Positions 1-8,825 of a stretch of 64,000 bases of DNA are shown here, piece after piece (within the stretch, counting starts at the first letter, position 1; each line of letters begins with the position of its first letter). The position numbers and the translations under genes were made by a program. The notes under the pieces are model-generated. The model did no database searches and was not told the DNA's origin. It saw only the letters and a list, made by a program, of their open reading frames with translations. Location of the stretch: contig NZ_CP041349.1 of the NCBI RefSeq assembly GCF_009834365.1, positions 124,001 to 188,000 on the forward strand, in the 5' to 3' direction. This DNA is from Komagataeibacter xylinus (lineage in GTDB: Bacteria > Pseudomonadota > Alphaproteobacteria > Acetobacterales > Acetobacteraceae).

Positions 1-290
1 AAACGGGTGACACAAGAGAATGTAGAGAACAAGCCCGCAGTTTCTGTACAGACACTAGCTCGGCATATCCGCGTTGCCCTTCTCCCAACAGTATATCCCG
101 CGTGGCGACGCCACGTAACCCCTGATGGTTAGAGACAGAGATCCAGTCGCAGAAACTGGCCATGACCAAATCGGGTCCCACACCGATGACGCCTCCTTGA
201 GGCACGTTTTCATATCCAATCAATAGGGTAACGGCTTCAGACCCTTTACTCTTCCTTCGGCTCGACTGCGGATGTACCATGACATTCTAA
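1..290. other. Intergenic left edge, no gene recognised
   Basis: I see no convincing coding frame. A perfect 15-base inverted repeat (CGTGGCG-A-CGCCACG) lies at 101-115 and could be a terminator stem or operator. A second, looser pair (GGGT ... ACCC) lies near 226-245, just upstream of the truncated ATPase. Confidence 0.4.
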
Positions 291-878
291 ATGTCTGACC
301 GAGACGCCTCTTCTTCCTCGTCTTTACCCGTTGCGTCCATCGGGAGAGACCGCATGTCAGGAAAACAGCAGATGGACGGTCAGCATACGTCCACATCTGG
401 TGCCGTTTGGAGCTGTCCGATGCATCCGGACATCAGGGAAGCGCATCCCGGCAAATGCCCGATATGCGGTATGACACTTCAGCCGATGAGCAGCCCCGAT
501 ACTATGGAACCAAAGAAGGGAATGGGCCACGACCAGGCGATTCATGATATGGCCTGCCATGATCAGAACCGCCATGCGCCCCAGACCGCTGCCTGGCCGC
601 CTACTGGTGGCCACACGATCTGGACATGCCCCATGCGTCCGCAGATCCGGCAGGACCATCCTGGAAACTGCGCGCTTTGCGGCATTGCGCTGGAGGCGGA
701 GGAACCGACCGAACAGCCTGACGACAATTCGGAGCTGAAGGACTTCACGCACCGCCTGATCGTGGCCCCCGTTCTTGCCATCCCACTCACGGTCGTCACC
801 AATGCGCTTAGGCTCGGCGCCCTACGGACCCGCACCATGCTGGTTCCATATAGTTGGTCCGCTATCTCCCTCATCTAA
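291..878 (+). pseudogene. Truncated copper-type P1B ATPase, N-terminal metal-binding part only
   Basis: The protein carries two copies of the heavy-metal-binding domain found at the N terminus of SilP/CopB-like P-type ATPases. Repeat 1 is near residues 41-66 (WSCPMHPD ... HPGKCPICGM) and repeat 2 near residues 110-135 (WTCPMRPQ ... HPGNCALCGI). Each has a C-P-M and a C-x2-C-G motif for soft metal ions. A His/Met-rich linker joins them. After the second repeat the frame reaches the first predicted membrane helix (around VAPVLAIPLTVV), loses family character and stops. A complete pump would run to about 800 residues with the CPC, DKTG and ATP-binding domains, none of which is present. An ATG at 354 is an alternative start. 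I infer a 5' remnant left by rearrangement next to the IS elements. Confidence 0.75.
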
Positions 879-925
879 GACGCGCCGCCGCCCGTCTAAC
901 CTGCTCGGGAGCGGACGTTCGTGGT

Positions 926-1120
926 CTTAGTCCATCGCATCTCTTCCGACGAAACCTTCGATCCAGCGTCGCGTCAGGTAGACCATGAAGCTTTGCACGA
1001 GTTCCGCACGCGTGGGCGCGTGGCATATGTCAGGCGCACGACGTGGAGCGACATCTCCTCGGTACGCCAGTCGCGCACGGTCTCAACGACACGGCCGTCC
1101 GCCCATCTCTCGTGTCCCAT
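926..1120 (-). pseudogene. Possible degraded minus-strand gene fragment, unidentified
   Basis: Two minus-strand frames look protein-like in succession. One, from an ATG at about 1120, reads MGHERWADGRVVETVRDW and onward. A second frame gives AELVQSFMVYLTRRWIEGFV and ends at a TAA at 926-928. Together they look like the C-terminal part of one frameshifted gene. I do not recognise the family. The rest of 879-1265 holds nothing I can support. Confidence 0.25.
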
Positions 1121-1275
1121 GAAGCCGTGATCGCCGTGCCCCGCGCTGTAGGATGTCAGCCACGGTGCTCGGGCAAGCCATACACGCGGCTACTCGATGT
1201 CTTCCGACCTCGTCCATACAGTCGGCAAGCGCTTCGCCAAGGCGCACCTTAAAAGTGCCCAGCTACGGTGTGTCG

Positions 1276-1662
1276 TCAGTTAAGCAGGATCATGATTGAG
1301 GCGAACTGCACGGCTGCAAGGAATGTTGACTTCAGTTTATCGTAGCGGGTTGCGATAGCGCGAAACTGCTTGAGTTTATTGAAAAACCTCTCAACAAGGT
1401 TTCGTTCGCTGTAAAGGGAAAAATCGGTTTTCCGTCGTGTTGTTCTGTTGCGTTTTGGCGGGATGACCAGGGTAATCCCGCGCTGTATCAGCCGATCGAT
1501 CAACCTGTCCGCGTCATACGCCTTGTCAGCAAGGAAAGCATCCGGGTCGATGTTTTCCAGAAGCGGTTCCGCTTGGGTGATATCTGCGTCCTGTCCCGGT
1601 GTGATGCCGAGTTCCACCGGATTGCCCAGAGCGTCGCAGATGGCATGGATCTTTGTAGTCAA
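1276..1662 (-). CDS. IS5-family transposase, downstream frame (OrfB)
   Basis: This is the C-terminal catalytic part of the same transposase. It has the second aspartate in LADKAYDADRL and the glutamate in ERNLVERFFNKLKQF, completing the DDE triad with the upstream frame. The internal ATG (MTTKIHAICDALG) is probably not a true start, because the homologous region continues upstream in this frame (AIGRSRGGL...) to the slippery A-run. Expression as a frameshift fusion, common in this IS group, is the likely mode. The element looks intact. Confidence 0.8.
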   Translation of the reverse strand: MTTKIHAICDALGNPVELGITPGQDADITQAEPLLENIDPDAFLADKAYDADRLIDRLIQRGITLVIPPKRNRTTRRKTDFSLYSERNLVERFFNKLKQFRAIATRYDKLKSTFLAAVQFASIMILLN

Positions 1663-2033
1663 CCCGCCTCGTGATCGTCCGATGGCCTGATCCGTGCCCC
1701 TTTTTTGAGAGCTCCGGCACTATGCTGATGCGCCCGGACAATTGTGCTGTCGATCATCATGTATTCGTTGTCGTGATCAGCGGCCAGATAACGAAATATC
1801 CGTTCGATGACACCGCTTTCACACCAGCGGCGCAGACGCCGGTGCACGTTTTTCCAGTCCCCGAAACGGGCAGGAAGGTCGCGCCATGGAATGCCCGCGC
1901 GATAGCGATACAGTACCGCCTCCACGAACAGACGGTTGTTCGCCGCAGTGCCGCCGACATAACCCTCACGACCGGGGAGAAGATCCTTTATCCGCTCCCA
2001 CTGGTCATCGCGTAAACCATAGCGCCGCATCCC
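1659..2033 (-). CDS. IS5-family transposase, upstream frame (OrfA)
   Basis: This frame encodes the N-terminal part of an IS5 transposase. It starts at MRRYGLRDDQWERIKDLLPG and contains the usual insertion-element domain (VEAVLYRYRAGIPWRDLP, then FGDWKNVHRRLRRW) and the first catalytic aspartate in MMIDSTIVRAHQ. The frame can be extended upstream, but that part lies at or beyond the IS end and lacks family character. Near its end a run of six A followed by G (plus-strand T run at 1701-1706) is a classic slippery site. A shift there joins it to the downstream frame. Confidence 0.8.
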   Translation of the reverse strand, partial: GMRRYGLRDDQWERIKDLLPGREGYVGGTAANNRLFVEAVLYRYRAGIPWRDLPARFGDWKNVHRRLRRWCESGVIERIFRYLAADHDNEYMMIDSTIVRAHQHSAGALKKGARIRPSDDHEAG

Positions 2034-2128
2034 TCTGTCTCCCCCAAAACTGGGAAAACAGTCAGCACACGCAGCCATAAAGTACAACCCACACGTGCCA
2101 CATTCAGGGCTTAACTGACGACACGCCG

Positions 2129-2310
2129 TAAGATAGATGCTTCGAAGGTCAGGGTTATGCCGCATGGCAACCAGAGTAGGCATGTACAGAGCGTTTCTGA
2201 CATGAATCCGACCAACCCGAATAAAGCTTTTACCCTGCCACTTTCCTCACTGCCTGGTCTGCGAGCCCAACAACCTGTCCATTTCCCAGTGTTCCCAGTT
2301 CGGGAATATC
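2129..2310. other. Spacer between two IS elements
   Basis: These 182 bases separate the IS5 and IS3 elements. Frames run through the spacer, but none shows recognisable protein character. It may be left over from the interrupted host sequence. Confidence 0.4.
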
Positions 2311-2369
2311 GACCCTGCCCCCTGAAATGCCCTCGATTTGAAGTAAGGTCTGTCCATAAGAGACAGACG

Positions 2370-2762
2370 ATGAAGAAAGCACGTTTCACACAGGAGCGGA
2401 TCATCGGGATCCTGAAGGAGCATCAGGTGGGCGCGACGGCTGCGGATCTGTGCCGCAGGCACGGGATCAGCGACGCGACCTTCTACACCTGGCGGTCGAA
2501 ATACGGCGGCATGGAAGTGTCGGAAGCGCGTCGGCTGACGGCTCTTGAAGAAGAGAACACGAAGCTGAAGCGGCTCCTGGCGGAGAGCGTAATGGACGTC
2601 TCGACGCTGAAGGCCTGCTGGCAAAAAACTCGTGACGCCCGGTTTGCGGCGGGACGCCGTGGCCTGCGCGATCCGGGAGAAAGACTATTCGCAGCGACGG
2701 GCCTGCCGGCTTATTGGCATGGATCCGAAGACCTGGCGCTATGCGTCACGCCGCTCGGATGA
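2370..2762 (+). CDS. IS3-family transposase OrfA (helix-turn-helix)
   Basis: It starts at [18 protein letters not shown] and contains the IS3 HTH ([20 protein letters not shown]). A leucine-zipper-like segment ([19 protein letters not shown]) normally mediates transposase multimerisation. In this copy the frame does not stop soon after the zipper but runs on about 40 codons inside OrfB DNA, so the usual OrfA stop has been lost. Six A at 2623-2628 is the probable slip site for producing the OrfAB fusion. Confidence 0.8.
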   Translation: MKKARFTQERIIGILKEHQVGATAADLCRRHGISDATFYTWRSKYGGMEVSEARRLTALEEENTKLKRLLAESVMDVSTLKACWQKTRDARFAAGRRGLRDPGERLFAATGLPAYWHGSEDLALCVTPLG

Positions 2763-3480
2763 TGCCACAGTGCGGGGGCGGCTGCGTGAACAGGCTGCAG
2801 AGCGACGACGATTTGGCTATCGGCGCCTGCAGATCCTGCTCGACAGGGAGGGGCTGGTGATGAACCACAAGAAGCTGTTCCGGCTGTATCGCGAGGAAGG
2901 GCTGTCAGTCCGTAAGCATGGCGGCCGTAAACGGGCGATGGGCACGCGCTCGCCGATGATGCTGCCCGACGGGCCAAACCAGCGATGGAGCCTGGACTTC
3001 GTCTCGGACGCGCTGAACAACGGACGACGCTTCCGTGTGCTGACAGTGGTGGACGACTACACGCGAGAGTGCCTGGCGCTGGTAGCGGATACGTCGCTGC
3101 CAGGCGAACGGCTCGGCCGCGAACTCGACCGGATCGGGGAACAGCGCGGCTTTCCCATGATGATCGTCCGTGACAACCGCACCGAGATGACCTCGAACGC
3201 GATCGAGGCCTGGCAGGAAAAACGGTCGGTGCTGTGGCACTACATCGCACCAGGCAATCCGCAGCAGAACGGGTTCATCGAGAGCTTCAACCGCCGGTTC
3301 CGTGACGAATGCCTCAACGAGCACCTGTTCCGCAACCTCGCCCACGCCCGTTCGGTCATCAAGGGCTTGCGGCCTGACCACAATGCCGTCAGGCCCCACA
3401 CCAGCCTCGGGGGCATGACCCCAGAGGTTTTCGCTCAACACACCGACAAGGCATACAGCAACCCACAGACCCTAACTTAA
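2632..3480 (+). CDS. IS3-family transposase OrfB (integrase core)
   Basis: The frame has a GTG start, although the active product is normally the OrfAB fusion made by a -1 shift at the A-run just upstream. It has an HTH_21 segment ([14 protein letters not shown]) and the rve integrase core. The catalytic triad is visible: D in WSLDFVSD, D in IVRDNRTEM and E in NGFIESFN, with the canonical 35 residues between the second D and the E. The usual S-D-N-G-T-E around the second aspartate is changed to R-D-N-R-T-E. I cannot judge whether it is still active. Confidence 0.8.
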   Translation: MTPGLRRDAVACAIREKDYSQRRACRLIGMDPKTWRYASRRSDDATVRGRLREQAAERRRFGYRRLQILLDREGLVMNHKKLFRLYREEGLSVRKHGGRKRAMGTRSPMMLPDGPNQRWSLDFVSDALNNGRRFRVLTVVDDYTRECLALVADTSLPGERLGRELDRIGEQRGFPMMIVRDNRTEMTSNAIEAWQEKRSVLWHYIAPGNPQQNGFIESFNRRFRDECLNEHLFRNLAHARSVIKGLRPDHNAVRPHTSLGGMTPEVFAQHTDKAYSNPQTLT

Positions 3481-3505
3481 AACTGAGGGCACGCTCGGGG
3501 TAGGG

Positions 3506-4399
3506 TCACTTCAGGCCCAGATGATCCCGATAGCGGCGAAAGCAGGCCGCGCCACATTCCAGCCGCATCAGGGCGCCTTCGGCGATGGCCGGGGCACGAC
3601 GCGAATCTTCCGCGATGAGCGGGCTGATAACCTCTGCATTCCATGTTGCGGAATGGCGCACATCCAGCACGGCATGCAGGTCGAAATAATGCCGGTCATC
3701 GGGCTGCACGCCCAATCGTTTCAGCCCTGCCGCGACCATGGCCGCCCTACCCGGCGCGGTCAGTTCGATCACGCCCAACGCGCCGACCGCGTGAAACGCC
3801 AGATGCCGGCGGCAGGCCAGACCGGACATGGTGTTGGCTAGGGCCAGCGACTGCCACACCGTCGTCTCCGATTGGGACCGCAGCCCGAGGGCATGGACCA
3901 AATGCGCCAGCATCGGACCGTGCATGCCGGCTTCCCGGCCATGACCCATTTCGTCCCAGTAATTGCGCGCCAATTCCAACTTGGGGCGCGTTGGCATACG
4001 GACCTGGACCAGTGCCGTCAGGTCCTCGAAACCCGCTTCCCCTGCGGCTTCCTGTTCAAGGAACCAGCACATGGCCTCACGGGATGCATCATGCGCCAGC
4101 CAGGGGAAAAGGCTGTCGTGCTGGCCGGGACCGGTCTGTTCCAGTTCCTCGAACCATGCGAGGAAAGCCGCGGGCTCCCGGGGAGCCTGGGCGGCGATCG
4201 GTGCGACCTGTTCGCGCAGGGAGCGCAGAAAACCCGCTTCCTCCGCCAGCAGACGGGGCAGATCCAGTCCCGCCGCACCGTCCTCCTCGGGCAGGCACGG
4301 CGTCAGCCTTAGACGATTGAGCCCGGCCAGTGCCAGATGGAGTTCCCGCTGCGCCCGGTCGCTACTCTTGCCCGTCAGGATATTGTTCATTGACACCAT
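3506..4399 (-). CDS. Haem-oxygenase-like di-metal oxidase (iron-containing redox enzyme family)
   Basis: This 297-residue all-helical protein resembles the haem-oxygenase-like diiron oxidase/oxygenase superfamily. Candidate metal ligands are spread as expected: glutamates in the EQEAAGEAGFEDL helix, E and H in RNYWDEMGHG, E in ALGVIELTAPGR, and D/H in HAVLDVRHSATWN. Characterised relatives cleave or oxidise small amine or acid substrates using O2 and iron; the substrate here is unknown. The gene lies 10 bases downstream of the methyltransferase on the same strand, so they are probably co-transcribed. Its TGA stop straddles the IS3 junction (one base from the host side, two from the IS), so the native C terminus may have been trimmed slightly. 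Confidence 0.7.
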   Translation of the reverse strand: MVSMNNILTGKSSDRAQRELHLALAGLNRLRLTPCLPEEDGAAGLDLPRLLAEEAGFLRSLREQVAPIAAQAPREPAAFLAWFEELEQTGPGQHDSLFPWLAHDASREAMCWFLEQEAAGEAGFEDLTALVQVRMPTRPKLELARNYWDEMGHGREAGMHGPMLAHLVHALGLRSQSETTVWQSLALANTMSGLACRRHLAFHAVGALGVIELTAPGRAAMVAAGLKRLGVQPDDRHYFDLHAVLDVRHSATWNAEVISPLIAEDSRRAPAIAEGALMRLECGAACFRRYRDHLGLK

Positions 4400-4409
4400 G
4401 CCTCTCCTG

Positions 4410-5359
4410 CTATCGCCGTGTCACGGTCAGGCAGATCACCGCGATCCGCTCCGCCGTGGATAGCGGACCATTCTCCAGCTCCTCACCAAAGACATCCGGA
4501 TCGAGCTCAGTGGCTGCCCACGTAAACTCCCGGCCATCCAGCAGGGCCACCACATCGCGCAGGAAGGGATTGTCCCCATTGATGATTGCGGTCCCGGTAT
4601 AGAGCAGCAACGTCCCGCCGGGCGTCAGCCGCTCCATGGCCGTTCTGACAATCGCCAGTGACAGGCCCGCCCCCAGCCTGCCGCCGCCATCTCGGTACAG
4701 TCTGCAACCGGGATCGGGCAGATAGGGTGGGTTGGAGATGATCAGGTCGAATGCACCCGAAAGCCCCGACAGGAGATCGCCCTGCCACGCCATGATGCCG
4801 CCGACGCCGGCAAGACCAACGTTGATCCGCGCCAGCCGCAATGCGTCGGGGTTGATATCGACCATCACCACTTCGGTTGACGGGCAGACCTGTGCAATCA
4901 TGATCGCGCCAAGTCCCGTGCCGCAGCCAATGTCCACTGCCCGCACGGGCGGCGGGGCGGAGCGCAGGTGGGCCGCCAGCACCGCGCCGAACCGGTAGCT
5001 GTCGGGGCCGAAGAACACCGCATCCGCCGCCACGGTGGGAAAGGCGGAATGGAAGAACCCGTTGCCCCCAGCGTGGAGAACCGGAACCGGCTGCGCCAGG
5101 CCCCGTTATCAGCGACAAGCATCCCTGCTTCCGTCGCCTGCGCAAAGAGGGACACGGGCAGCGCATCACGCCGGAAGGGCCGGCTCCAGCCAAAGATATC
5201 GACGGGGTTCGCCGCCCACCCATTACCCGGTCGCGCGTTGACGCGGCGCTGGGTCTCTGGCGTGGGGCAGACAAACCTGTAGCCTGATCGCAACAGCGTG
5301 ATCCCCACCTGTTGCATTGCGTGATCCCGAACTGCCGCGGGGAAGATAGGATTGTCCAT
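4410..5359 (-). pseudogene. PrmC/HemK-like class I methyltransferase, frameshifted
   Basis: Two minus-strand frames form one protein of about 316 residues. The N-terminal part starts at MDNPIFPAAVRDHAM (ATG at 5359). The C-terminal part carries the SAM-binding motif I (AVDIGCGTGLGAI), an acidic loop (VVMVDINPDAL) and the signature NPPY (ISNPPYLPDPG) typical of N-methyltransferases such as PrmC and HemK. The frames meet at a run of five C on the plus strand (5065-5069). One additional base there restores a continuous reading STLGGNGFFHSAFPTVAADA. It may be a true frameshift or a sequence error. The substrate is unknown; position suggests it works with the adjacent oxidase and the divergent ATP-grasp gene. 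Confidence 0.7.
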
Positions 5360-5429
5360 GATGAAGCCCCAACGCAGCACGAATTACGCCTGTTCCCACC
5401 ATGCTGGCAACGCCTGCAGCTTTGGTGCG

Positions 5430-6443
5430 ATGGAACGGCTTCCGAAGCCGGTATTGTGTATACCCCTTGTCCTGCAGTGGCTATGGCTGGGGCTACGCTA
5501 TCGCAGCCTGACGCTGCCATCGGTGGTCAATCCGGCGATCGAGACCGGGGGACTGGCAGGCGAATCAAAAGCAGCCTGCCTGGCCCGGATCGGTCAGGCG
5601 CATGCGCCATGGGTCGCCCGTACCGTCCTCGTCTCCCCCGCTGACATCCCGGCGGCAGCGTCCATGGCGCGGACACTGGGCTACCCGCTGGTTGCCAAGC
5701 CCGATATCGGCTGGTGCGGCCATGGCGTGCGACGGATCGATGTCGTAGATGGGCTGACGGCCTACATCGCGGCCTTCCCCCCCGACGCCAGCTTCCTCTT
5801 GCAGGAATTCGTGCCCGGCCCCTTTGAGGCCGGACTGTTCTACAGCCGTGGCCCGACCGAAGCCCATGGCCGCCTTATCGGTCTCGCCATCCGGCATTCC
5901 CCACAGGTCACGGGCGACGGCGTGCGTTCCATCGCGGCCCTGATGGCCGCCGACCCACGGCTGTGCTCGCGGATCGGGCATTACCGGCGCGCCCTTTCCA
6001 CCAGAGGGATTGACCATGTTCCGATGCGTGGCGAACGCGTCATCCTTGGCACGGTCGCGTCCCTGCGGGTGGGCGGCCGCTATGAGGATGCCATGCGGCT
6101 CAATACCCCTGCCCTTGAAGACCGTGTCGATGCCATAGCCCGCTCCATGCACGGCTTCCATTTCGGTCGCCTGGACGTACGTTTTGGCAGCGAGGCGGCC
6201 CTGCAACGCGGAGAGTTCCGGATTATCGAAATCAACGGCGCCGGATCCGAAGCCATCCAGTTCTGGGACCCGACGATGCGCCTGCGGGATGCCTATCGTG
6301 GCGTGTTCGCCAAGCAGGCGGCCCTGTTCGCGCTGGCGGCCCGGATGCGGGCCGATGGCGCGGTCCCGATCAGCGCAATGGCGCTGGCCACGGCATGGTG
6401 GCGGCAACTCAGGCTGATGCGGCGCTATCCTTCGTCCAATTAG
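5430..6443 (+). CDS. ATP-grasp protein, D-Ala-D-Ala-ligase-like
   Basis: The ATP-grasp fold is visible: a nucleotide-binding lysine in GYPLVAKPDIGWCGHGV, an adenine-site acidic loop in LLQEFVPGPFEAGLFYSR, and metal/phosphate ligands in FGRLDVRFGSE and FRIIEINGAGSEAIQFWDP. I prefer the ATG at 5430 (MERLPKPVLCIPLVLQWLWL), which begins with a hydrophobic segment; ATG at 5358 and TTG at 5352 would overlap the divergent methyltransferase start. ATP-grasp ligases join a carboxylate to an amine or thiol through an acylphosphate. Substrates cannot be read from sequence. The divergent arrangement with a methyltransferase and a di-metal oxidase suggests a small-molecule or amino-acid modification pathway (inference). 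Confidence 0.7.
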   Translation: MERLPKPVLCIPLVLQWLWLGLRYRSLTLPSVVNPAIETGGLAGESKAACLARIGQAHAPWVARTVLVSPADIPAAASMARTLGYPLVAKPDIGWCGHGVRRIDVVDGLTAYIAAFPPDASFLLQEFVPGPFEAGLFYSRGPTEAHGRLIGLAIRHSPQVTGDGVRSIAALMAADPRLCSRIGHYRRALSTRGIDHVPMRGERVILGTVASLRVGGRYEDAMRLNTPALEDRVDAIARSMHGFHFGRLDVRFGSEAALQRGEFRIIEINGAGSEAIQFWDPTMRLRDAYRGVFAKQAALFALAARMRADGAVPISAMALATAWWRQLRLMRRYPSSN

Positions 6444-6539
6444 TTCATATGTGCAGCCCGGATCATGATCTGGAAACAGGCTCCGCATCTGTATGACCCT
6501 GATCGGCGCTGTCATGCCATGATACGTGGTTCCACCGCC

Positions 6540-7349
6540 TCACCCCTTCTGCAATCGGGGAAGCAGGCGTTCCAGCCGCAGCCTCCCCCGGCTGTCCGTC
6601 AGCCGCCAGGCTGCCAGGTGGGCCGCGGCTGTCGCGCCGATCAGGTTGCCACTGACGATAAGTGACATCAGCAGGACCTGGTACCTTGAGGCTGCCAAGG
6701 GGTTCATCCCCGCCAGGATCTGCCCTGTCATGATTCCGGGCATGGTAATGATCCCGGCGGCCGCCATCTGGTTCAGCGTCGGCAGCAGGGCCGTCCGGAT
6801 GGCCTGGCGAATCAGGCCGTTCATTGCCTGCGCGCGGGTCGCGCCGAGAATGATCCGCGCCTCGATGGCCTGCCGTTCGCGCGTGATGGCGGACAGGAGT
6901 GTATTCATCGACAGGCTTGTTGCATTCATGACATTGCCCAGCAGCAGGCCCGTCAGGGGAATGGCCGTGCGGGCCACATACCACGGGTGGGGCTGGAGGC
7001 CGGTCAACAGCCCGATCAGCACCACGATGACCGTCCCTGTTACCGTGGAGGCACCCGCGATCCCGAAATGCCACCACAGACCAAGGCGGACCTGCTGGCG
7101 TGACCCGGCTTCCCGGGCGGCGGCGGTGAACATGAAGGCCAGCAGCCCGATGGTCAGCCACACGGAGGCATGACCAAACACGAACAAAAGCACACTGCCG
7201 ACAAGCGCAAGCTGTACCGCCATGCGCACGGCGGAAACCAGCAGCACCCGCTGCAACCCCAGCGACAGCAGGAACGACAGCGCGCTGCCGATGGCGATCA
7301 GGGCAGCGGCCACCAGCATGTCCCCGGTCGTCAGCACTATGGGTGTCAT
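6540..7349 (-). CDS. fetB: FetB/YbbM-like ABC exporter permease
   Basis: This 269-residue protein has about seven predicted membrane helices and the family signature MPGIMTGQILAG near residue 200, with GNVMNATSLSMN in the middle, diagnostic of the UPF0014/FetB family. In Escherichia coli FetAB exports iron and protects against peroxide stress. The start overlaps the stop of the ATPase gene by 4 bases, indicating translational coupling. With VIT1, RND efflux and arsenic genes nearby it fits a metal homeostasis island. Confidence 0.85.
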   Translation of the reverse strand: MTPIVLTTGDMLVAAALIAIGSALSFLLSLGLQRVLLVSAVRMAVQLALVGSVLLFVFGHASVWLTIGLLAFMFTAAAREAGSRQQVRLGLWWHFGIAGASTVTGTVIVVLIGLLTGLQPHPWYVARTAIPLTGLLLGNVMNATSLSMNTLLSAITRERQAIEARIILGATRAQAMNGLIRQAIRTALLPTLNQMAAAGIITMPGIMTGQILAGMNPLAASRYQVLLMSLIVSGNLIGATAAAHLAAWRLTDSRGRLRLERLLPRLQKG

Positions 7350-7975
7350 GGCGCGATTTCTTCCATGTGTCCCCGTGCCATCCGGAACCGCGTCCCGGCC
7401 ATGCGCCCCGCCTGCCCCATGTCGTGCGAGACCAGGACAATGGCCGTCCCCTGCGCCCTTGCCTCCTGAAGAACGGCTTCAACCCTGTCCGTCGTGGCGG
7501 CATCCAGCGCCGAACAGGGTTCATCAAGCAGCAGGACACGGGGATGCAGCAGCAGGGCGCGGATCAGGGACAGCCGCTGGCGTTCCCCCGTGGACAGGCG
7601 TGACAGCGGCGAGCGCAGGCAGTCTTCCCGCAGGCCAAGGCGCGCGACCAGCGCGCGCACCGCGTCCGTATCCACCATGTGGTCCAGCACGATATCGGAC
7701 CACCACGCGGGTTCCGCCGGGACATATTGCACCAGGCGGCGCCACTGCGCCGCAGGCATGCCCGAGCAGGCCTGTCCATCGATGCGTGCATCGCCTTCAT
7801 GCGGGTCAAGATCCGCGATCATGCGCAGCAGTACCGACTTCCCGCTGCCTGATGACCCGGTGATCGCCACGCACGCCCCCGCCGGGACAGTGAATGCAAA
7901 CGGGCCACCATGGACGCTGCGCATGGCCAGTACCTCCAGCGCCACAGGCCTGGCCTGATCTGTCGCTACAGTCAT
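7346..7975 (-). CDS. fetA: FetA/YbbL-like ABC transporter ATPase
   Basis: I place the start at the ATG at 7975 (MTVATDQARPVAL), preceded by a strong AGGAGG; the open frame extends upstream without family character. The 209-residue ABC domain has Walker A (ITGSSGSGKSVLL), a Q-loop region (LVQYVPAEPAWW), signature motif LSTGERQRLSL, Walker B (RVLLLDEPCSALD) and the H-loop (VLVSHD). It pairs with the FetB permease just downstream. The predicted role is ATP-driven iron export across the inner membrane. Confidence 0.85.
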   Translation of the reverse strand: MTVATDQARPVALEVLAMRSVHGGPFAFTVPAGACVAITGSSGSGKSVLLRMIADLDPHEGDARIDGQACSGMPAAQWRRLVQYVPAEPAWWSDIVLDHMVDTDAVRALVARLGLREDCLRSPLSRLSTGERQRLSLIRALLLHPRVLLLDEPCSALDAATTDRVEAVLQEARAQGTAIVLVSHDMGQAGRMAGTRFRMARGHMEEIAP

Positions 7976-8259
7976 CCATCCTCCTGAACAGCCATCCCTG
8001 CCCGTTCGCGCGAAGACATCAGCCACGTTGCGTCCAGTCCCGGGCCTTTTCCCATATCTGAATTTCTCGATATGAGGAAATATTATATCCTCGCCGGACA
8101 TGGCGACCGGCATCGCGCCGGTGTGCATGGCCCGGGCTACGGTCCATTTATGGACAGGTCCCGGCGACAGGACGGCCTGCCCCCGCGCCAGCCCGATGAA
8201 ACCGGCCAACGCTGTAGGCGTTGGGAACCCTGCCTGTTTGCCCATAATCGGATATTACC

Positions 8260-8825
8260 ATGATGCTGGATCGCCGTTCCTTTCTGGCATTGTCCGGACG
8301 AACGACGCCGGCGGCCATGATCCCGCGCCGGGGCCGTGGCGCTGGCCCCGTCATGGGTGGAAAAGCGGACCATACGCTGCGGATCGCCACGGGACAGGTC
8401 GAACTTGCCCCCGGGCGCATCATTTCAACCACGCTTTATAATGGCCAGTTTCCCGGCCCCCTGCTGCGGCTTGAGGAAGGCAGGCTCAGCGTGATCGACA
8501 TCTTCAATGATACCGATACGCCGGAACTGGTGCATTGGCATGGCCGGGGGCGATCTCAACCGTGGTACCTATACCGGGCAGGTCGGGCTGGTCTATATCG
8601 AGCCGAAGGATAATCCTGGCGCCCATGACCGCGAGATATTCCTTGTGCTGAAGGAATTCGCGCCATTCTTCAGCCGTGGCGGCGACATGGCGGTGGGTGC
8701 GCTTGCGGGCGACCCGGTAGCCGAACTCCAGCGGCTGGGAAAGGGCGCCGACGCGGTCGCCACGCAAGGGACGAAGGGGTTCGAGGTCGGCTACAGGTCA
8801 TTCACGATCAACGGCCCATTCAATA
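8260..8825 (+). pseudogene. Multicopper oxidase (CopA-like) remnant with internal deletion
   Basis: The 5' part (MLDRRSFLALSGRTTP, then LYNGQFPGPLLRLEEG and LVHWHG) is a Tat-type N terminus and first cupredoxin domain of a copper-resistance multicopper oxidase. After the first copper-ligand motif HWHG the sequence jumps, with a change of frame, to AGGDLNRGTYTGQVGLVYIE and LKEFAPFFSRGGDM, which in intact enzymes come about 45 residues later. The intervening HxH region is missing, consistent with deletion between short CATG(G/C)C-like repeats. Homology ends at about SFTINGPF (near 8822), where it runs into the convergent RcnB-like gene. All later copper sites are absent, so the gene is not functional. 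Confidence 0.75.

Larger units (their letters stand above)
1266..2128 (-). mobile_element. IS5-family (IS427-like group) insertion sequence, complete
   Basis: Near-perfect terminal inverted repeats bound the element: CGGTGTGTCGTCAGTTAAGC at the low-coordinate end matches the complement of the other end (GCTTAACTGACGACACGCCG) with one mismatch. Both ends are flanked by TA (1264-1265 and 2129-2130), the expected target duplication of this IS5 subgroup. The length is about 863 bp and it contains two overlapping transposase frames on the minus strand. Confidence 0.85.
2311..3507 (+). mobile_element. IS3-family insertion sequence (IS51/IS407-like group)
   Basis: The two ends form long imperfect inverted repeats of about 43 bases, starting GACCCT(G/A)CCCC and continuing through TGCCCTC and AAGT(A/T)AGGGTCTGT-like blocks. 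The element is about 1197 bp and encodes OrfA and OrfB in the standard -1 frame relation. I see no clear target duplication (ATC before, ACT after). The right edge falls inside the stop codon of the convergent neighbouring gene. Confidence 0.8.

Noticed and set aside
4507..5520. A 337-codon minus-strand frame covering the methyltransferase
   Set aside because: It runs in the third frame, is Cys/Arg/Ser-rich and lacks motifs, whereas the two other frames carry the methyltransferase motifs.
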